The translations under genes and the position numbers were made by a program. Below the pieces are notes generated by a model. The model did no database searches. It was not told where the DNA came from and saw nothing but the letters and a program-made list of their open reading frames with translations. This document shows positions 45,820-53,860 of a stretch of DNA of 64,000 nucleotides, in pieces; position 1 is the first letter of the stretch; the number at the start of each line of letters is the position of its first letter. The stretch is taken from contig NZ_JBNAGH010000001.1 in NCBI RefSeq assembly GCF_049801095.1, positions 868,001 through 932,000 of the forward strand, written 5' to 3'. Origin of the DNA: Dinoroseobacter sp049801095 (GTDB lineage: Bacteria > Pseudomonadota > Alphaproteobacteria > Rhodobacterales > Rhodobacteraceae).

Positions 45820-46809
45820 ATGCAGTTTCTCGACCACGAAATCGCCCCGCTCGGCATGGGCTGCTGGCCCATTGGCGGCCCGATGTTCTCGGGCGATCAA
45901 TCCCTTGGCTACAGCAATGCGGAGGACAGCATGTCGATCCGCACGATCCATGCCGCACTGGACGGTGGGATCACCCTGTTTGACACGGCCGCCGCCTATG
46001 GCGCGGGGCATTCCGAGCGCTTGCTGGCTCAAGCCCTCGCGGACCGGCCCGACGCGCTGATCGTCACCAAGATCGGCATCGGGATCGACGAGGCGCGCAA
46101 GCAGCTCTCCTTCGCCCCGCCACAGCCCGCGGATGTCCTCCCTGCGATCGAAGGATGCCTGCGGCGCCTGAACCGCGACCGGATTGACCTCCTCCTGCTG
46201 CACCCGAACGAAACCCCTATCGCCGATGCCGCCCCCCTCTTCGACGCGATGGAGGCCGCGCGCCAAGCCGGCAAGATCCGCGCCTTTGGCTGGAGCACGG
46301 ACTACTCGGATCGCGCGGTCGCCATGGCCGAGCGGGACGGCTTTGTGGCCATCGAGCACGCCATGAATGTCTTCTTCGACGCAAGGCAAATTCAGGAGAC
46401 GGCGCGCAGCCATGGCCTCACGACACTCCTGCGGTCGCCGCTGGCGATGGGGGTGCTGAGCGGGAAATACGGGGCGACGGAGCGGCTCGCCAAGGACGAT
46501 ATCCGCGCCTCCGGGGCAACTTGGATGGAATACTTCAAGGACGGCAAGGCGAACCCGGACTTCCTGCGGCGGCTGGAGGCGATCCGGGATCTGCTGACCA
46601 CGGAAGGACGCTCCCTCGTTCAGGGGGCGCTGGCGTGGATCTGGGCCAGGAACCCGACGAATATCCCCATTCCGGGCGCACGCACGGAAGCTCAGATCAC
46701 CGAGATCGCCCGGGCGCTCGACGACGGCCCGCTGCCCCCCGCGACGATGAACGAGATCGAGACGCTGCTCGATCGCGACGCTGAATGGAGCATTGAGCGT
46801 CCGCGCTAG
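45820..46809 (+). CDS. aldo/keto reductase
   Basis: A 329-residue AKR. Catalytic residues appear in order: Asp and Tyr in GGITLFDTAAAYGAGHSER (about residues 47-65), Lys in ALIVTKIG, and His in LLLLHPNE near residue 126. The C-terminal NADPH-binding part has IPIPGARTEAQI. It is divergent from a LysR gene and convergent with the subtilase. Confidence 0.85.
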   Translation: MQFLDHEIAPLGMGCWPIGGPMFSGDQSLGYSNAEDSMSIRTIHAALDGGITLFDTAAAYGAGHSERLLAQALADRPDALIVTKIGIGIDEARKQLSFAPPQPADVLPAIEGCLRRLNRDRIDLLLLHPNETPIADAAPLFDAMEAARQAGKIRAFGWSTDYSDRAVAMAERDGFVAIEHAMNVFFDARQIQETARSHGLTTLLRSPLAMGVLSGKYGATERLAKDDIRASGATWMEYFKDGKANPDFLRRLEAIRDLLTTEGRSLVQGALAWIWARNPTNIPIPGARTEAQITEIARALDDGPLPPATMNEIETLLDRDAEWSIERPR

Positions 46810-46824
46810 GCCGGACGTGAAGAA

Positions 46825-46848
46825 GGCGCGACGTCCCTGCGTCGCGCC
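46825..46848. terminator. hairpin at a convergent gene end
   Basis: Perfect nine-base arms GGCGCGACG and CGTCGCGCC around TCCCTG, between the stops of the aldo/keto reductase (46809) and the subtilase (46889). It has no T run on the plus side, so it is a probable but unproven bidirectional terminator. Confidence 0.5.
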
Positions 46849-46888
46849 CACAATTCTCGGACGGATGACCGCCCCTCAGTTGCTGGTC

Positions 46889-48412
46889 CTAGTAGAACTT
46901 CATCGCCTGTTTGAGGTCGAACAGCACATCCGGGTCCACTGCACCTTTGGTGTTTGCATTGCCATGGAGCATCTTCGCGAGGCTCAACAAGCCGCCCGCG
47001 ACCGCAGTGGCCGCAGAAGTACCGGAGAACCGCGAGAAAAGCGATCCGATCTCGAGCAGAGGTTCATCCTCGGCTCCGGACAGGCTCGGCATGCTGCTCG
47101 GGTTGTAGCCCTGACGCCCGCGCGGATCCAAAGTGATCAGGTCCCGCGGCGTCACCGTCTTGTAGCCCGAGGGCTCCTTGCGCAACTCGGCCAGCTCATA
47201 GGCAAAATTGTCGATCACCGTTTCACCCCGGTCGCTGCGCGGCAATTGGGTGCTGATCGTCTTGATCATGCGCCATTCCTTGTTGAGCGGCGGTGAATAG
47301 CTGAGCTCCTCTCCCACTTCGTCACAGGCGGTCACGGCCCAGATGTTGTTGTCATCTTCGGCACAAAGACGGGCCGGGAAGACAAGCTGTTCGGCATCCA
47401 CGTTCCCCGCTGCGCACACCACCGTCGAGACCTTGCTGAGGTCCTTCAGTTTTTGCGCGACCTCTTCCCAGATGTCGGAATCCACCTGCAAAGCCGGATC
47501 GTTGGAGAAATCAACGTCATCCTCGTTCTGCTCCAGGGTCCAGGTCGGATCATCCGGATCATGTTGCGGCGCCAGATCCCGGCCATCGGCCCAGGCGGCG
47601 GCAACTACGATGACATCCGGTTTCAGGGCAGAGATGTAGTTCAGAGCGCCCAGCACCATGTCCGGATAAGGCGCCGCCGTCAGGCTGATCGGCACGATCC
47701 TTGCGAAGGGGTTGATGCCCGCATAGGCCAGCTGCACCGCAACCGTCTCGGAGGGTTTGATGGTCTCCCCGAAGGACACAGCGCTCTGCACCGGCATCTC
47801 CGCCGGAATGCTCGCGATGATCCCGGCCACCGCGGTGCCATGGGCCCCGGGCACATATTTCGCGAAATTGCGCCGTTTCGCGGCGAGGCTCGGCTCCTCC
47901 TGAGGATCGCCCCCGGGGCGGCCGAAGCTCGCATCCTTGAGGTCCCGAAGGATATCGCCAGAGATCTCCGGGTGCATCTTGCCCCACTCGGAATTGGGCA
48001 GGGCCTTGATCTCGGCCTCGGTCAGGTTGTGCGGCACCGGATCCGGCAGCACCTTGACCAGCGCCAGACGCTTCTGGAAATCCTGCAGGCTCAGATCGAA
48101 GCTGGGCGTGGGGAAGACCCCTTCATAAAGCACCGAGAAATCCCGCATGAGGGCCTTGTCGATATTCCGCGCGAGGTTCGGATGCCCCGCATCGAGGGGC
48201 GTGTCCATGACCACCACGAGTGGCGACTTCGCGCCCCCGTTGATCTTGCTTTCCGCCAGATCCCAGGCCTCGGACTCAAAGGACTCAAGGCTCGAAACCA
48301 CGCCCAGATCCTTCAGATGCCAGCAGGCTTCGAATTCCGGTCGCAGATGACGTCCCTGAGGGCCATTTGCGACAGCTTCGGCGCGGAGGGCTGAATTGTT
48401 ATCATTCGACAT
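46889..48412 (-). CDS. subtilisin-like serine peptidase (S8 family), leaderless
   Basis: A 507-residue S8 protease. The triad is intact: Asp70 in VVVMDTPLD, His191 in GAHGTAVAGI, Ser466 in FSGTSAATA. Asn337 (AAGN) is the oxyanion residue. There is no signal peptide or membrane segment, so it is cytoplasmic or exported by an unusual route. The gap between Asp and His is unusually long (about 120 residues). The start at 48412 follows GAAGGAAG. It is the third gene of the SARP regulator/haloperoxidase/subtilase operon and is a plausible protease for the tandem peptide at 51555, although that is inference. Confidence 0.9.
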   Translation of the reverse strand: MSNDNNSALRAEAVANGPQGRHLRPEFEACWHLKDLGVVSSLESFESEAWDLAESKINGGAKSPLVVVMDTPLDAGHPNLARNIDKALMRDFSVLYEGVFPTPSFDLSLQDFQKRLALVKVLPDPVPHNLTEAEIKALPNSEWGKMHPEISGDILRDLKDASFGRPGGDPQEEPSLAAKRRNFAKYVPGAHGTAVAGIIASIPAEMPVQSAVSFGETIKPSETVAVQLAYAGINPFARIVPISLTAAPYPDMVLGALNYISALKPDVIVVAAAWADGRDLAPQHDPDDPTWTLEQNEDDVDFSNDPALQVDSDIWEEVAQKLKDLSKVSTVVCAAGNVDAEQLVFPARLCAEDDNNIWAVTACDEVGEELSYSPPLNKEWRMIKTISTQLPRSDRGETVIDNFAYELAELRKEPSGYKTVTPRDLITLDPRGRQGYNPSSMPSLSGAEDEPLLEIGSLFSRFSGTSAATAVAGGLLSLAKMLHGNANTKGAVDPDVLFDLKQAMKFY

Positions 48413-48423
48413 CAGGACTTCCT

Positions 48424-49560
48424 TCAATACCATTCGCTGCGCACGCGCAGGATCTGTTCTTCCAGGGCGCGCTCCATCACCGGAGCACACAGGCGCGCGA
48501 GCTTCTGGCCGGACTTGGTCTCGGACCGAATGTGAAGCCCGGCATATTCCCGGTTCAACGCAACCTGCCCGGCCGCTCTGTAGAGGGCGAGGATCCCGGA
48601 ATGCTCCGGCACCGCGCGGGCGAAGATCTCGGCGATCAGGTAGGACTGGAAGGAATGGTTCGACGGATAGCTGTAGAAGGCCGGCACCGGCAGATAGGGC
48701 TCGATATGCGGGTTGGTGACATGGGGCCGCTGCGCCGCAAAGCGTTCCTTGTAGAAGAGCCCAATGACATTCCCGAGCCAGAGGACCATCTGGAACAGAA
48801 CCGCCGTCTCGGAGCTCGGCGCCGAGACATCGGTGCCAAGAGGCGTCATATAGGCGCTGATATCGTTGGTCGCCTCCTGCTGGATGCGCGCGCGCCGCCA
48901 GCCGTTTTTGCCTTGCCGCAGGATCTCCTGCTTTTTCAGGACATCGAGTGTTTCGCGATACTGGTCCTCGGGCGAGCGGGGTTTGTCGAGAAACCCGTCC
49001 TCGTCGAATTTGTGCCAGCGGAACTCATCGCGCAGATCATAGAGACGGCCGAGCTCGACCCAGGGCGGCAAGATCTGCGGCCATTCCAGGGACGGCGCAC
49101 CATAGGCCGAGGTCGTGGGCGACGAGATCCCGGAGCGTTTGTGCAGGCCCTTGTGCAGCCCTTTGTGCAACCCCTTGTGGAGGCCTTTGTGCAAAGCCAC
49201 GCCCTTGTGCAGGCGCCCGCCCTGCGCGCTCGCCCGTGCCGCACTGGCAGTTGCCGATCCGGTGCTGGCACCCGAAAGCGCCTTGGTGAAGGCATCGAAA
49301 ATCTTTTGAGGGTTCTCATGGGCCGCTGCGTCCCGCATGGCGCTTGCACGGCTGCCCTGACTGTCCCCAAGCGACGGAATGTCGTTGAGAACCTGGGCCA
49401 TCACCTGCTGTTGCAGAGCGTCGAGGTCCCCGCCAGACCCACCGGACCCGAACATGTTCGGCGGCGCGGCCGGCTCGATTGGTTCGGATGAAATCTGATC
49501 GTTGCGCACCACAAGGCGCGCTTTTCGCAATTCGGCTGAAACCCAATTCCCGTCTGCCAT
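48424..49560 (-). CDS. PAP2-fold protein, vanadium haloperoxidase-like
   Basis: A 378-residue protein with all three PAP2/vanadium-haloperoxidase blocks: Lys271-x6-Arg278-Pro279 (KERFAAQRP), PSNH at 299-302, and Arg337-x5-His343 (REYAGLH). The usual final Asp four residues on is Glu347, and the Gly of PSGH is Asn. It may be a haloperoxidase or an acid phosphatase-type enzyme. Residues 1-110 are low-complexity, then LHKG repeats occur at 117-142. No signal peptide. ATG 49560 follows AGGAAGGG. The subtilase gene starts 11 bases after it. Confidence 0.75.
   Translation of the reverse strand: MADGNWVSAELRKARLVVRNDQISSEPIEPAAPPNMFGSGGSGGDLDALQQQVMAQVLNDIPSLGDSQGSRASAMRDAAAHENPQKIFDAFTKALSGASTGSATASAARASAQGGRLHKGVALHKGLHKGLHKGLHKGLHKRSGISSPTTSAYGAPSLEWPQILPPWVELGRLYDLRDEFRWHKFDEDGFLDKPRSPEDQYRETLDVLKKQEILRQGKNGWRRARIQQEATNDISAYMTPLGTDVSAPSSETAVLFQMVLWLGNVIGLFYKERFAAQRPHVTNPHIEPYLPVPAFYSYPSNHSFQSYLIAEIFARAVPEHSGILALYRAAGQVALNREYAGLHIRSETKSGQKLARLCAPVMERALEEQILRVRSEWY
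49135..49212 (-). repeat. 12-base tandem repeat encoding LHKG units
   Basis: Within the haloperoxidase-like gene, residues 117-142 read as six LHK units, five ending in Gly and one in Arg, most in direct tandem with one VA interruption. At the DNA level the units are about 12 bases and nearly identical. It is a coding repeat, not CRISPR. Confidence 0.85.
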
Positions 49561-49582
49561 CTAATACCCTTCCTGATGGAGT

Positions 49583-51238
49583 CTAAATCAAGCTATGCTT
49601 GTGGAGCGTTATTGAAACGTTATTGGCGAAGACCGGATCGCTGCGTTTGAGCAGGCCTTCCACCCATCCTTCGAGATTGTAACTGGGCCGAAGTTTGAAA
49701 ATGCCCTGTTTCATGAGCCGGGCATTCTCGGCGCTTTCGGTCATGGCAAACCCGATCATGGCGTAGCGCAATGCGCCCACGAAACGGGGCTTCTTGATCA
49801 AGGACGAATTGGCGAGACGCAGGGCCGAGCGGAAATCACCGCTCGCCATGGCAATCATCGCGCCGGTGATGTCATAGCTGTACCGCCAGGAGCTTTGGGC
49901 GCTGAGCTTGGTGCAGCGGGTATAGGCATCCTTGGCCGCCGACAGATTGCCCTGGGACAGGTGCAGCACCGCCAGATGATCCAGGTTGATCGCCAGGTTG
50001 GGCGCCCGCAGCTTGGCCTTCTCAAGCAGCATGGTGCCGAGCTGATTGTCGGAACACAGCATATGCGCCGAGTACCCGATCAGGCTCTCGCAGAGGGGCC
50101 GGAGCGGGTCGTTCAGCGGCACCCGGGACAGCTCGAGGATCAGATCCCCGGGCTCATAGGCACGGGCATCCGCGACCCCCTCATTTTCCTTGAAGATTTG
50201 GATGAACACCTTCACGCATCGCAGTGACGGCGATCCCCCCTGCAGGAGGAGGCGATCAACCTCCGCCTCTGTGGAGGTCACCGCATCCGCATCCAGCGAG
50301 AAGAGCGAAGAGAGCACCGCCCAGGGGGCCAGTTCCGCGCTGAGATCCGGCTTCAGGGAGGCCACGAATTCATCAAGGATCTTCTCCGCCGCGCTGAGCA
50401 TCCCCGTCTCCATCGAGACATCGCCCAAAAGCACGGGCTGGAAGGACTTCACCTTGCGACCACTGCGCGGCGCGACCAGCTCCAACCAGATGAAGAACTC
50501 CTTATCCTGTTGGTACACAACGGACTTCAGGAGAAGCGTTCGGGATGTGGTGGACGAAGACGGCAACCCGCCCCCTTCAAGCGTCACCCCGCGCAAATCG
50601 AAGATGGCCACGGGCGAAAGGATCGACAGGTTCTGCAGCAGCGACTCCACCGCGAGATTGGCATAGGTCTCTGCCCTTGGGTCGAGCGCCCGGATCTCCG
50701 TCGGCAGGATACCGAGGGCGTTCTGCTCCATGATATTGCTGCGAAACCCAGGGGAAGGTGCGGCCCGCGCAACGATCAGCGGCTCTTCCGGGGGCTCCTC
50801 GGGCTCCTCGGAGACGCGCTGCTCACGCAACCAATCCTCAAAGGATTCCGCCCCCTCGACATCCAGATCCATTCCCTCAAGGAACAACTCCGCATCCGAT
50901 GACCGCTCGACCCGCCACCGATCCGGCGCGAGAGAGATATGGTTTCGGTGAGATTGGATGACATCGTCACCCGCCTTCTGGAAGTCGCGCCGCAACTGAA
51001 ACGCAGCGGATCTGAGGCTTCCCGAGGCTCTCTTGCTGTCCGAGTTTCCCCAGAACATCTCCTGCAAGCGCGCGCGGGCAACCGTCTTGTCGGGGGAGGC
51101 GGCGAGAACAGCGAGAAGCGCACAGCGCAGCTTGCTCTCCGGTGTGACATCTTCTCCGGATGCGAGAAGAACGCGAAAAGGCCCCGTCAGGTGTACAACA
51201 AGAACGTCCGGCTCGGTCCCCTGCACCGCCCCTCTCAT
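49583..51238 (-). CDS. SARP-type transcriptional regulator
   Basis: A 551-residue protein. Residues 12-110 form an OmpR-like winged helix (LTGPFRVLLASGEDV, ASGSLRSAAFQLRRDF). The EDWLREQR motif at 134-141 marks the junction to the SARP/BTAD-type region. After an acidic Pro/Glu linker (142-155) comes a long C-terminal sensor part with TPR-like helices (about 395-500). The start is uncertain: ATG 51238 has AAGGGG at almost no spacing, and a GTG at residue 5 is possible. It is divergent from the repeat-peptide gene and first in the operon with the haloperoxidase-like and subtilase genes. Confidence 0.75.
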   Translation of the reverse strand: MRGAVQGTEPDVLVVHLTGPFRVLLASGEDVTPESKLRCALLAVLAASPDKTVARARLQEMFWGNSDSKRASGSLRSAAFQLRRDFQKAGDDVIQSHRNHISLAPDRWRVERSSDAELFLEGMDLDVEGAESFEDWLREQRVSEEPEEPPEEPLIVARAAPSPGFRSNIMEQNALGILPTEIRALDPRAETYANLAVESLLQNLSILSPVAIFDLRGVTLEGGGLPSSSTTSRTLLLKSVVYQQDKEFFIWLELVAPRSGRKVKSFQPVLLGDVSMETGMLSAAEKILDEFVASLKPDLSAELAPWAVLSSLFSLDADAVTSTEAEVDRLLLQGGSPSLRCVKVFIQIFKENEGVADARAYEPGDLILELSRVPLNDPLRPLCESLIGYSAHMLCSDNQLGTMLLEKAKLRAPNLAINLDHLAVLHLSQGNLSAAKDAYTRCTKLSAQSSWRYSYDITGAMIAMASGDFRSALRLANSSLIKKPRFVGALRYAMIGFAMTESAENARLMKQGIFKLRPSYNLEGWVEGLLKRSDPVFANNVSITLHKHSLI

Positions 51239-51554
51239 CCCCTTAAACGTAAGTTTTCACGTATATTTTTTGCACAAAAGCGGGGGTTAGGCAAATGATG
51301 AATAGACCCCATCGATGAGTCGCAGGCTTTTCATGCGAATTACACCCCAGGGTTGCGAGGTCGTTTTTAATTGCCGCAAATCCGCCTTTGAGTGCGGGGG
51401 CGGAATTTCCACTATAGGCATGATTTCGCCATCAAATTGGAATCGAACCTCGGGACGCACTTTGGTTTAAAACGGCAGGTTCCTCGAATCGGAAAAATCC
51501 GCTATTCTTTTCTTGGGAATGAACCCAAAATGAAAATGCAGCTAGGGAATAAAA
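51239..51554. promoter_or_regulatory. 316-base divergent promoter region of the repeat-peptide gene and the SARP operon
   Basis: This region is clearly AT-richer than the flanking genes. A possible minus-10 TATTCT is at 51504-51509, and a small hairpin TTGGG/CCCAA lies at 51513-51528, 27 bases before the peptide start. AGGGA just before ATG 51555 is the ribosome binding site. No known operator was identified. Confidence 0.5.
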
Positions 51555-51722
51555 ATGACAGATTTTGTGACTGAAGACGCACCCGTGGCGAACCGTACGG
51601 ACTCATTCTCTGTTGAGGATGCACCCGTCGCAAATCGTACTCAGGCATTTGTCATTGAGGACGCCCCTCTCGCAAACCGCTCCCCCGCTTTCGTGGTTGA
51701 GGATGCGCCTATCGCCAATCGT
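51555..51722 (+). repeat. four 42-base coding repeats
   Basis: The units are 51555-51596, 51597-51638, 51639-51680 and 51681-51722. They are imperfect at the DNA level because of third-position changes, and in register at the protein level. Confidence 0.85.
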
Positions 51723-51734
51723 AAGGCCGCCTGA
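51555..51734 (+). CDS. tandem-repeat peptide, four 14-residue EDAPxANR units
   Basis: A 59-residue protein of unknown family. It consists of four adjacent 14-residue units and the tail KAA. Each unit is (x)3-F-(V/S)-x-E-D-A-P-(V/L/I)-A-N-R; Phe4, Glu7, Asp8, Ala9, Pro10, Ala12, Asn13 and Arg14 are identical in all four. There is no leader sequence or signal peptide: the first unit starts at Met1. AGGGA six to seven bases upstream and a strong terminator downstream show it is a real gene. Synonymous differences between units (for example TTT/TTC, GAC/GAT, CGT/CGC) show selection on the protein. Its role may be a multi-copy peptide precursor; a structural or inhibitor role is also possible. Confidence 0.8.
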   Translation: MTDFVTEDAPVANRTDSFSVEDAPVANRTQAFVIEDAPLANRSPAFVVEDAPIANRKAA

Positions 51735-51751
51735 GATCATCGGTTGAAGAA

Positions 51752-51791
51752 GGCAGCGCGCGAATGATGCGCGCGCTGCCAACTGGTTTTT
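51752..51791 (+). terminator. rho-independent terminator after the repeat-peptide gene
   Basis: An 11-base perfect stem (GGCAGCGCGCG with CGCGCGCTGCC, seven-base loop) at 51752-51780 followed by AACTGG and five T. It isolates the peptide gene from the convergent MFS gene. Confidence 0.8.
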
Positions 51792-51810
51792 CATTTGAAA
51801 TTATTGAATT

Positions 51811-52920
51811 CTAAGAACTGGGTACGTTCTGAGAGTTTCTTTGCGCGACACTACAAAAACCCAACAAGAGAGCAGCAAGAAACCCGGTCGAGATGATCAA
51901 CACAGGCGCGTCCTTTGGGATCACGATCACGGACAGCGCCCCACCCAATCGAGCACATGTGATATCGAGACTAGCCACCAACCCATATTCCTTGGACTGC
52001 GTGTCGCGCAGGATCAACTCTGTGGTCGGCATATTCGCCAAGGCCATCGCGGCACCTGCCAAAACCACGCTGAGCGGTGACAGGTTGAAAGTAACGGCCG
52101 CAGCGATCAGCAGCAGCGCGCTAACCCTGAGAGACGCGAAGAGGGCGCTGTCATTCTCAAGCGACCTCATGAACCAGCAGACGGTCGCGAACACGCCCCA
52201 AAGAAGTGTGGAATAGACCCCTATAGCCAAGGGGCTCAACCCGAACAGCTCCTCCGCATGGAGCGGAAAGGCGTATATAAACCAAGTTGTTATCCCATAT
52301 GATATGAAAACATAGGCGAACATCAGATTGCTTGTGACGCGGTTCGCACTGGGCCTGTGACGTTGCCCGAGGCGGAAGGACTCATCGATCTTGGAGGCGT
52401 TGAGGATCGCGACGAATGCGATGAACGGCACGATCAACCACGCGACGCGCCACTCAAACAGGATGATGAGGGTGGAAAAGACGACAGGAGACGCTGCCGC
52501 AACGATCCCGCTCCAGAACCCCCAGATGGTCAAGCTCTCCGCGGAATTCGCATCGCCGCTCCTTGAGATGATCAAAGGGACGCATGGCGAGAACAAGGCG
52601 GCTCCGACCCCCTGCACGCCACGCAGAACAAGCAGGCTTAAAAAGCTTTCGGCAAAAACAATGAGAGACGCTGCAAATGCATACAGAAAAACACCGGCAA
52701 TAAACAGAATTCGAACTGGCATGCGATCGGTCAGGATGCCCCCCAGGATCAATGTCGCTGACAAACTGAAACCATAGACAGAATAAGCCGTCAGGCCCTG
52801 CCCCGGGTCAGACAGAATTTCCGCCGAAAGGAACGGCAGAATCACTGCAAATGCAGAAATATCAAGAATGTAAGAGAAGTTTGCGATGAGGGCGGTTTTC
52901 TGGGACCCAGATAACCTCAC
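51811..52920 (-). CDS. MFS-family efflux transporter
   Basis: A 369-residue membrane protein with about 12 hydrophobic segments. The motif GGILTDRMPVRILFIAGVF (near residue 60-78) is the MFS loop 2-3 signature, and LRGVQGVGAALFSPCVPLII matches motif B/C of drug-type exporters. It overlaps the DUF6065-like stop by four bases, so the two are an operon. As the only exporter in the locus it is the candidate for releasing the peptide or its product. Base composition is AT-richer than flanking genes. Confidence 0.85.
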   Translation of the reverse strand: MRLSGSQKTALIANFSYILDISAFAVILPFLSAEILSDPGQGLTAYSVYGFSLSATLILGGILTDRMPVRILFIAGVFLYAFAASLIVFAESFLSLLVLRGVQGVGAALFSPCVPLIISRSGDANSAESLTIWGFWSGIVAAASPVVFSTLIILFEWRVAWLIVPFIAFVAILNASKIDESFRLGQRHRPSANRVTSNLMFAYVFISYGITTWFIYAFPLHAEELFGLSPLAIGVYSTLLWGVFATVCWFMRSLENDSALFASLRVSALLLIAAAVTFNLSPLSVVLAGAAMALANMPTTELILRDTQSKEYGLVASLDITCARLGGALSVIVIPKDAPVLIISTGFLAALLLGFCSVAQRNSQNVPSS

Positions 52921-53669
52921 GTAGTGGGTTTCCCGCGTTTGAGACGGCGGTACTCACGGGCATAGGTGCCCTTTTCCGAATTCTGGCTCAATGATTTTTC
53001 CATGACCTTTGAATATCTTTCCCAATCAGATTTGCTAAAATTATCCAAACCAATATCCACAGTATAATCCTGATGAATTTTGCGATTGCAATCCTCTGTA
53101 CGCATCATCTGGACAAAAAAGATCGGCGCGCTCCGACGCAAGGAAACAATCGTGTCTGTTTTTGTAATTCGTATATTGGTCAGCAGAGGCCCAAACCAAA
53201 GGTCAGAATGAATGACGCCCTCATAGCTTTCAAAGTTTTCAAGCTTGGGAAGATTGGGTGGGTCCCGCACCAACGCGCTATAGCCCGGTGCGGTTTCGAG
53301 GATATAGCCGCTCCAAACCTGCAGGACACCCGGTTCCGCGGAAGATCCGATGGTAATTGGCGCGGTTCCTGAGAGATGGCTCGGGCACGCCGCCTCGAAA
53401 TCAGATCTGAAATGGGCGTCCTTCAGACTCTGGAGCTTTTGCCAGGCGGTATCCTCGGGCAGTTTCCAAAATGTGGCGGCTCCGTCGAAAATCAGATCAA
53501 TGTCGACGGGAGAGAAAATATACCAGCCCGACTCACTCGCAAGGCGCATTGGCTCGCAATAGCGAAACGCCCGGGTGAACATTGTGCCCATGGCCGAACT
53601 ATCGCCGAGCTGAGGATCGGGCGCCTGTTCAAGGAGTTTGATAAACCGGGCCTTCTTTCCCTCTTCCAT
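52917..53669 (-). CDS. uncharacterised protein, DUF6065-like
   Basis: A 250-residue protein without membrane segments. The N-terminal FTRAFRYCEPMRLASESGWYIFSP stretch (broken here for length: it lies at about residues 30-53) matches what I remember of DUF6065, where an FRYCEP and a GWYxFxP block recur, followed by an aspartate-rich strand and a Trp. The function of DUF6065 is unknown. Start: ATG 53669; an upstream frame adds 38 residues. It is co-transcribed with the MFS exporter. Confidence 0.6.
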   Translation of the reverse strand: MEEGKKARFIKLLEQAPDPQLGDSSAMGTMFTRAFRYCEPMRLASESGWYIFSPVDIDLIFDGAATFWKLPEDTAWQKLQSLKDAHFRSDFEAACPSHLSGTAPITIGSSAEPGVLQVWSGYILETAPGYSALVRDPPNLPKLENFESYEGVIHSDLWFGPLLTNIRITKTDTIVSLRRSAPIFFVQMMRTEDCNRKIHQDYTVDIGLDNFSKSDWERYSKVMEKSLSQNSEKGTYAREYRRLKRGKPTT

Positions 53670-53860
53670 CGCTGGCTCGCCCTTTGACCCAACTTGCACG
53701 CTCCCGTCTTGGACAGAGAGAGCACAGCAAGCGTAGCAGTCGAGAATGGCGCGCGTCGCCCTCAAACCTGGGGGTCGAGGCATCTTCGTCTCAGAAACCG
53801 GCGCGCCCGGATAACAAAGAAGGGGGAGAGCCTTTCGGTAAAGCCTCTCCAGATGGATCT

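Noticed and set aside
49135..49212. 12-base repeats as CRISPR or binding-site iterons
   Set aside because: They lie inside the haloperoxidase-like gene, in frame, encoding LHKG units.
51392..51574. 60-codon plus-strand frame overlapping the start of the tandem peptide
   Set aside because: It is in another frame, has no ribosome binding site, and would conflict with the well-supported peptide start at 51555.
51555..51722. The 42-base repeats as a CRISPR array or non-coding satellite
   Set aside because: There are no spacers, and the units are in frame with synonymous drift, which shows coding function.
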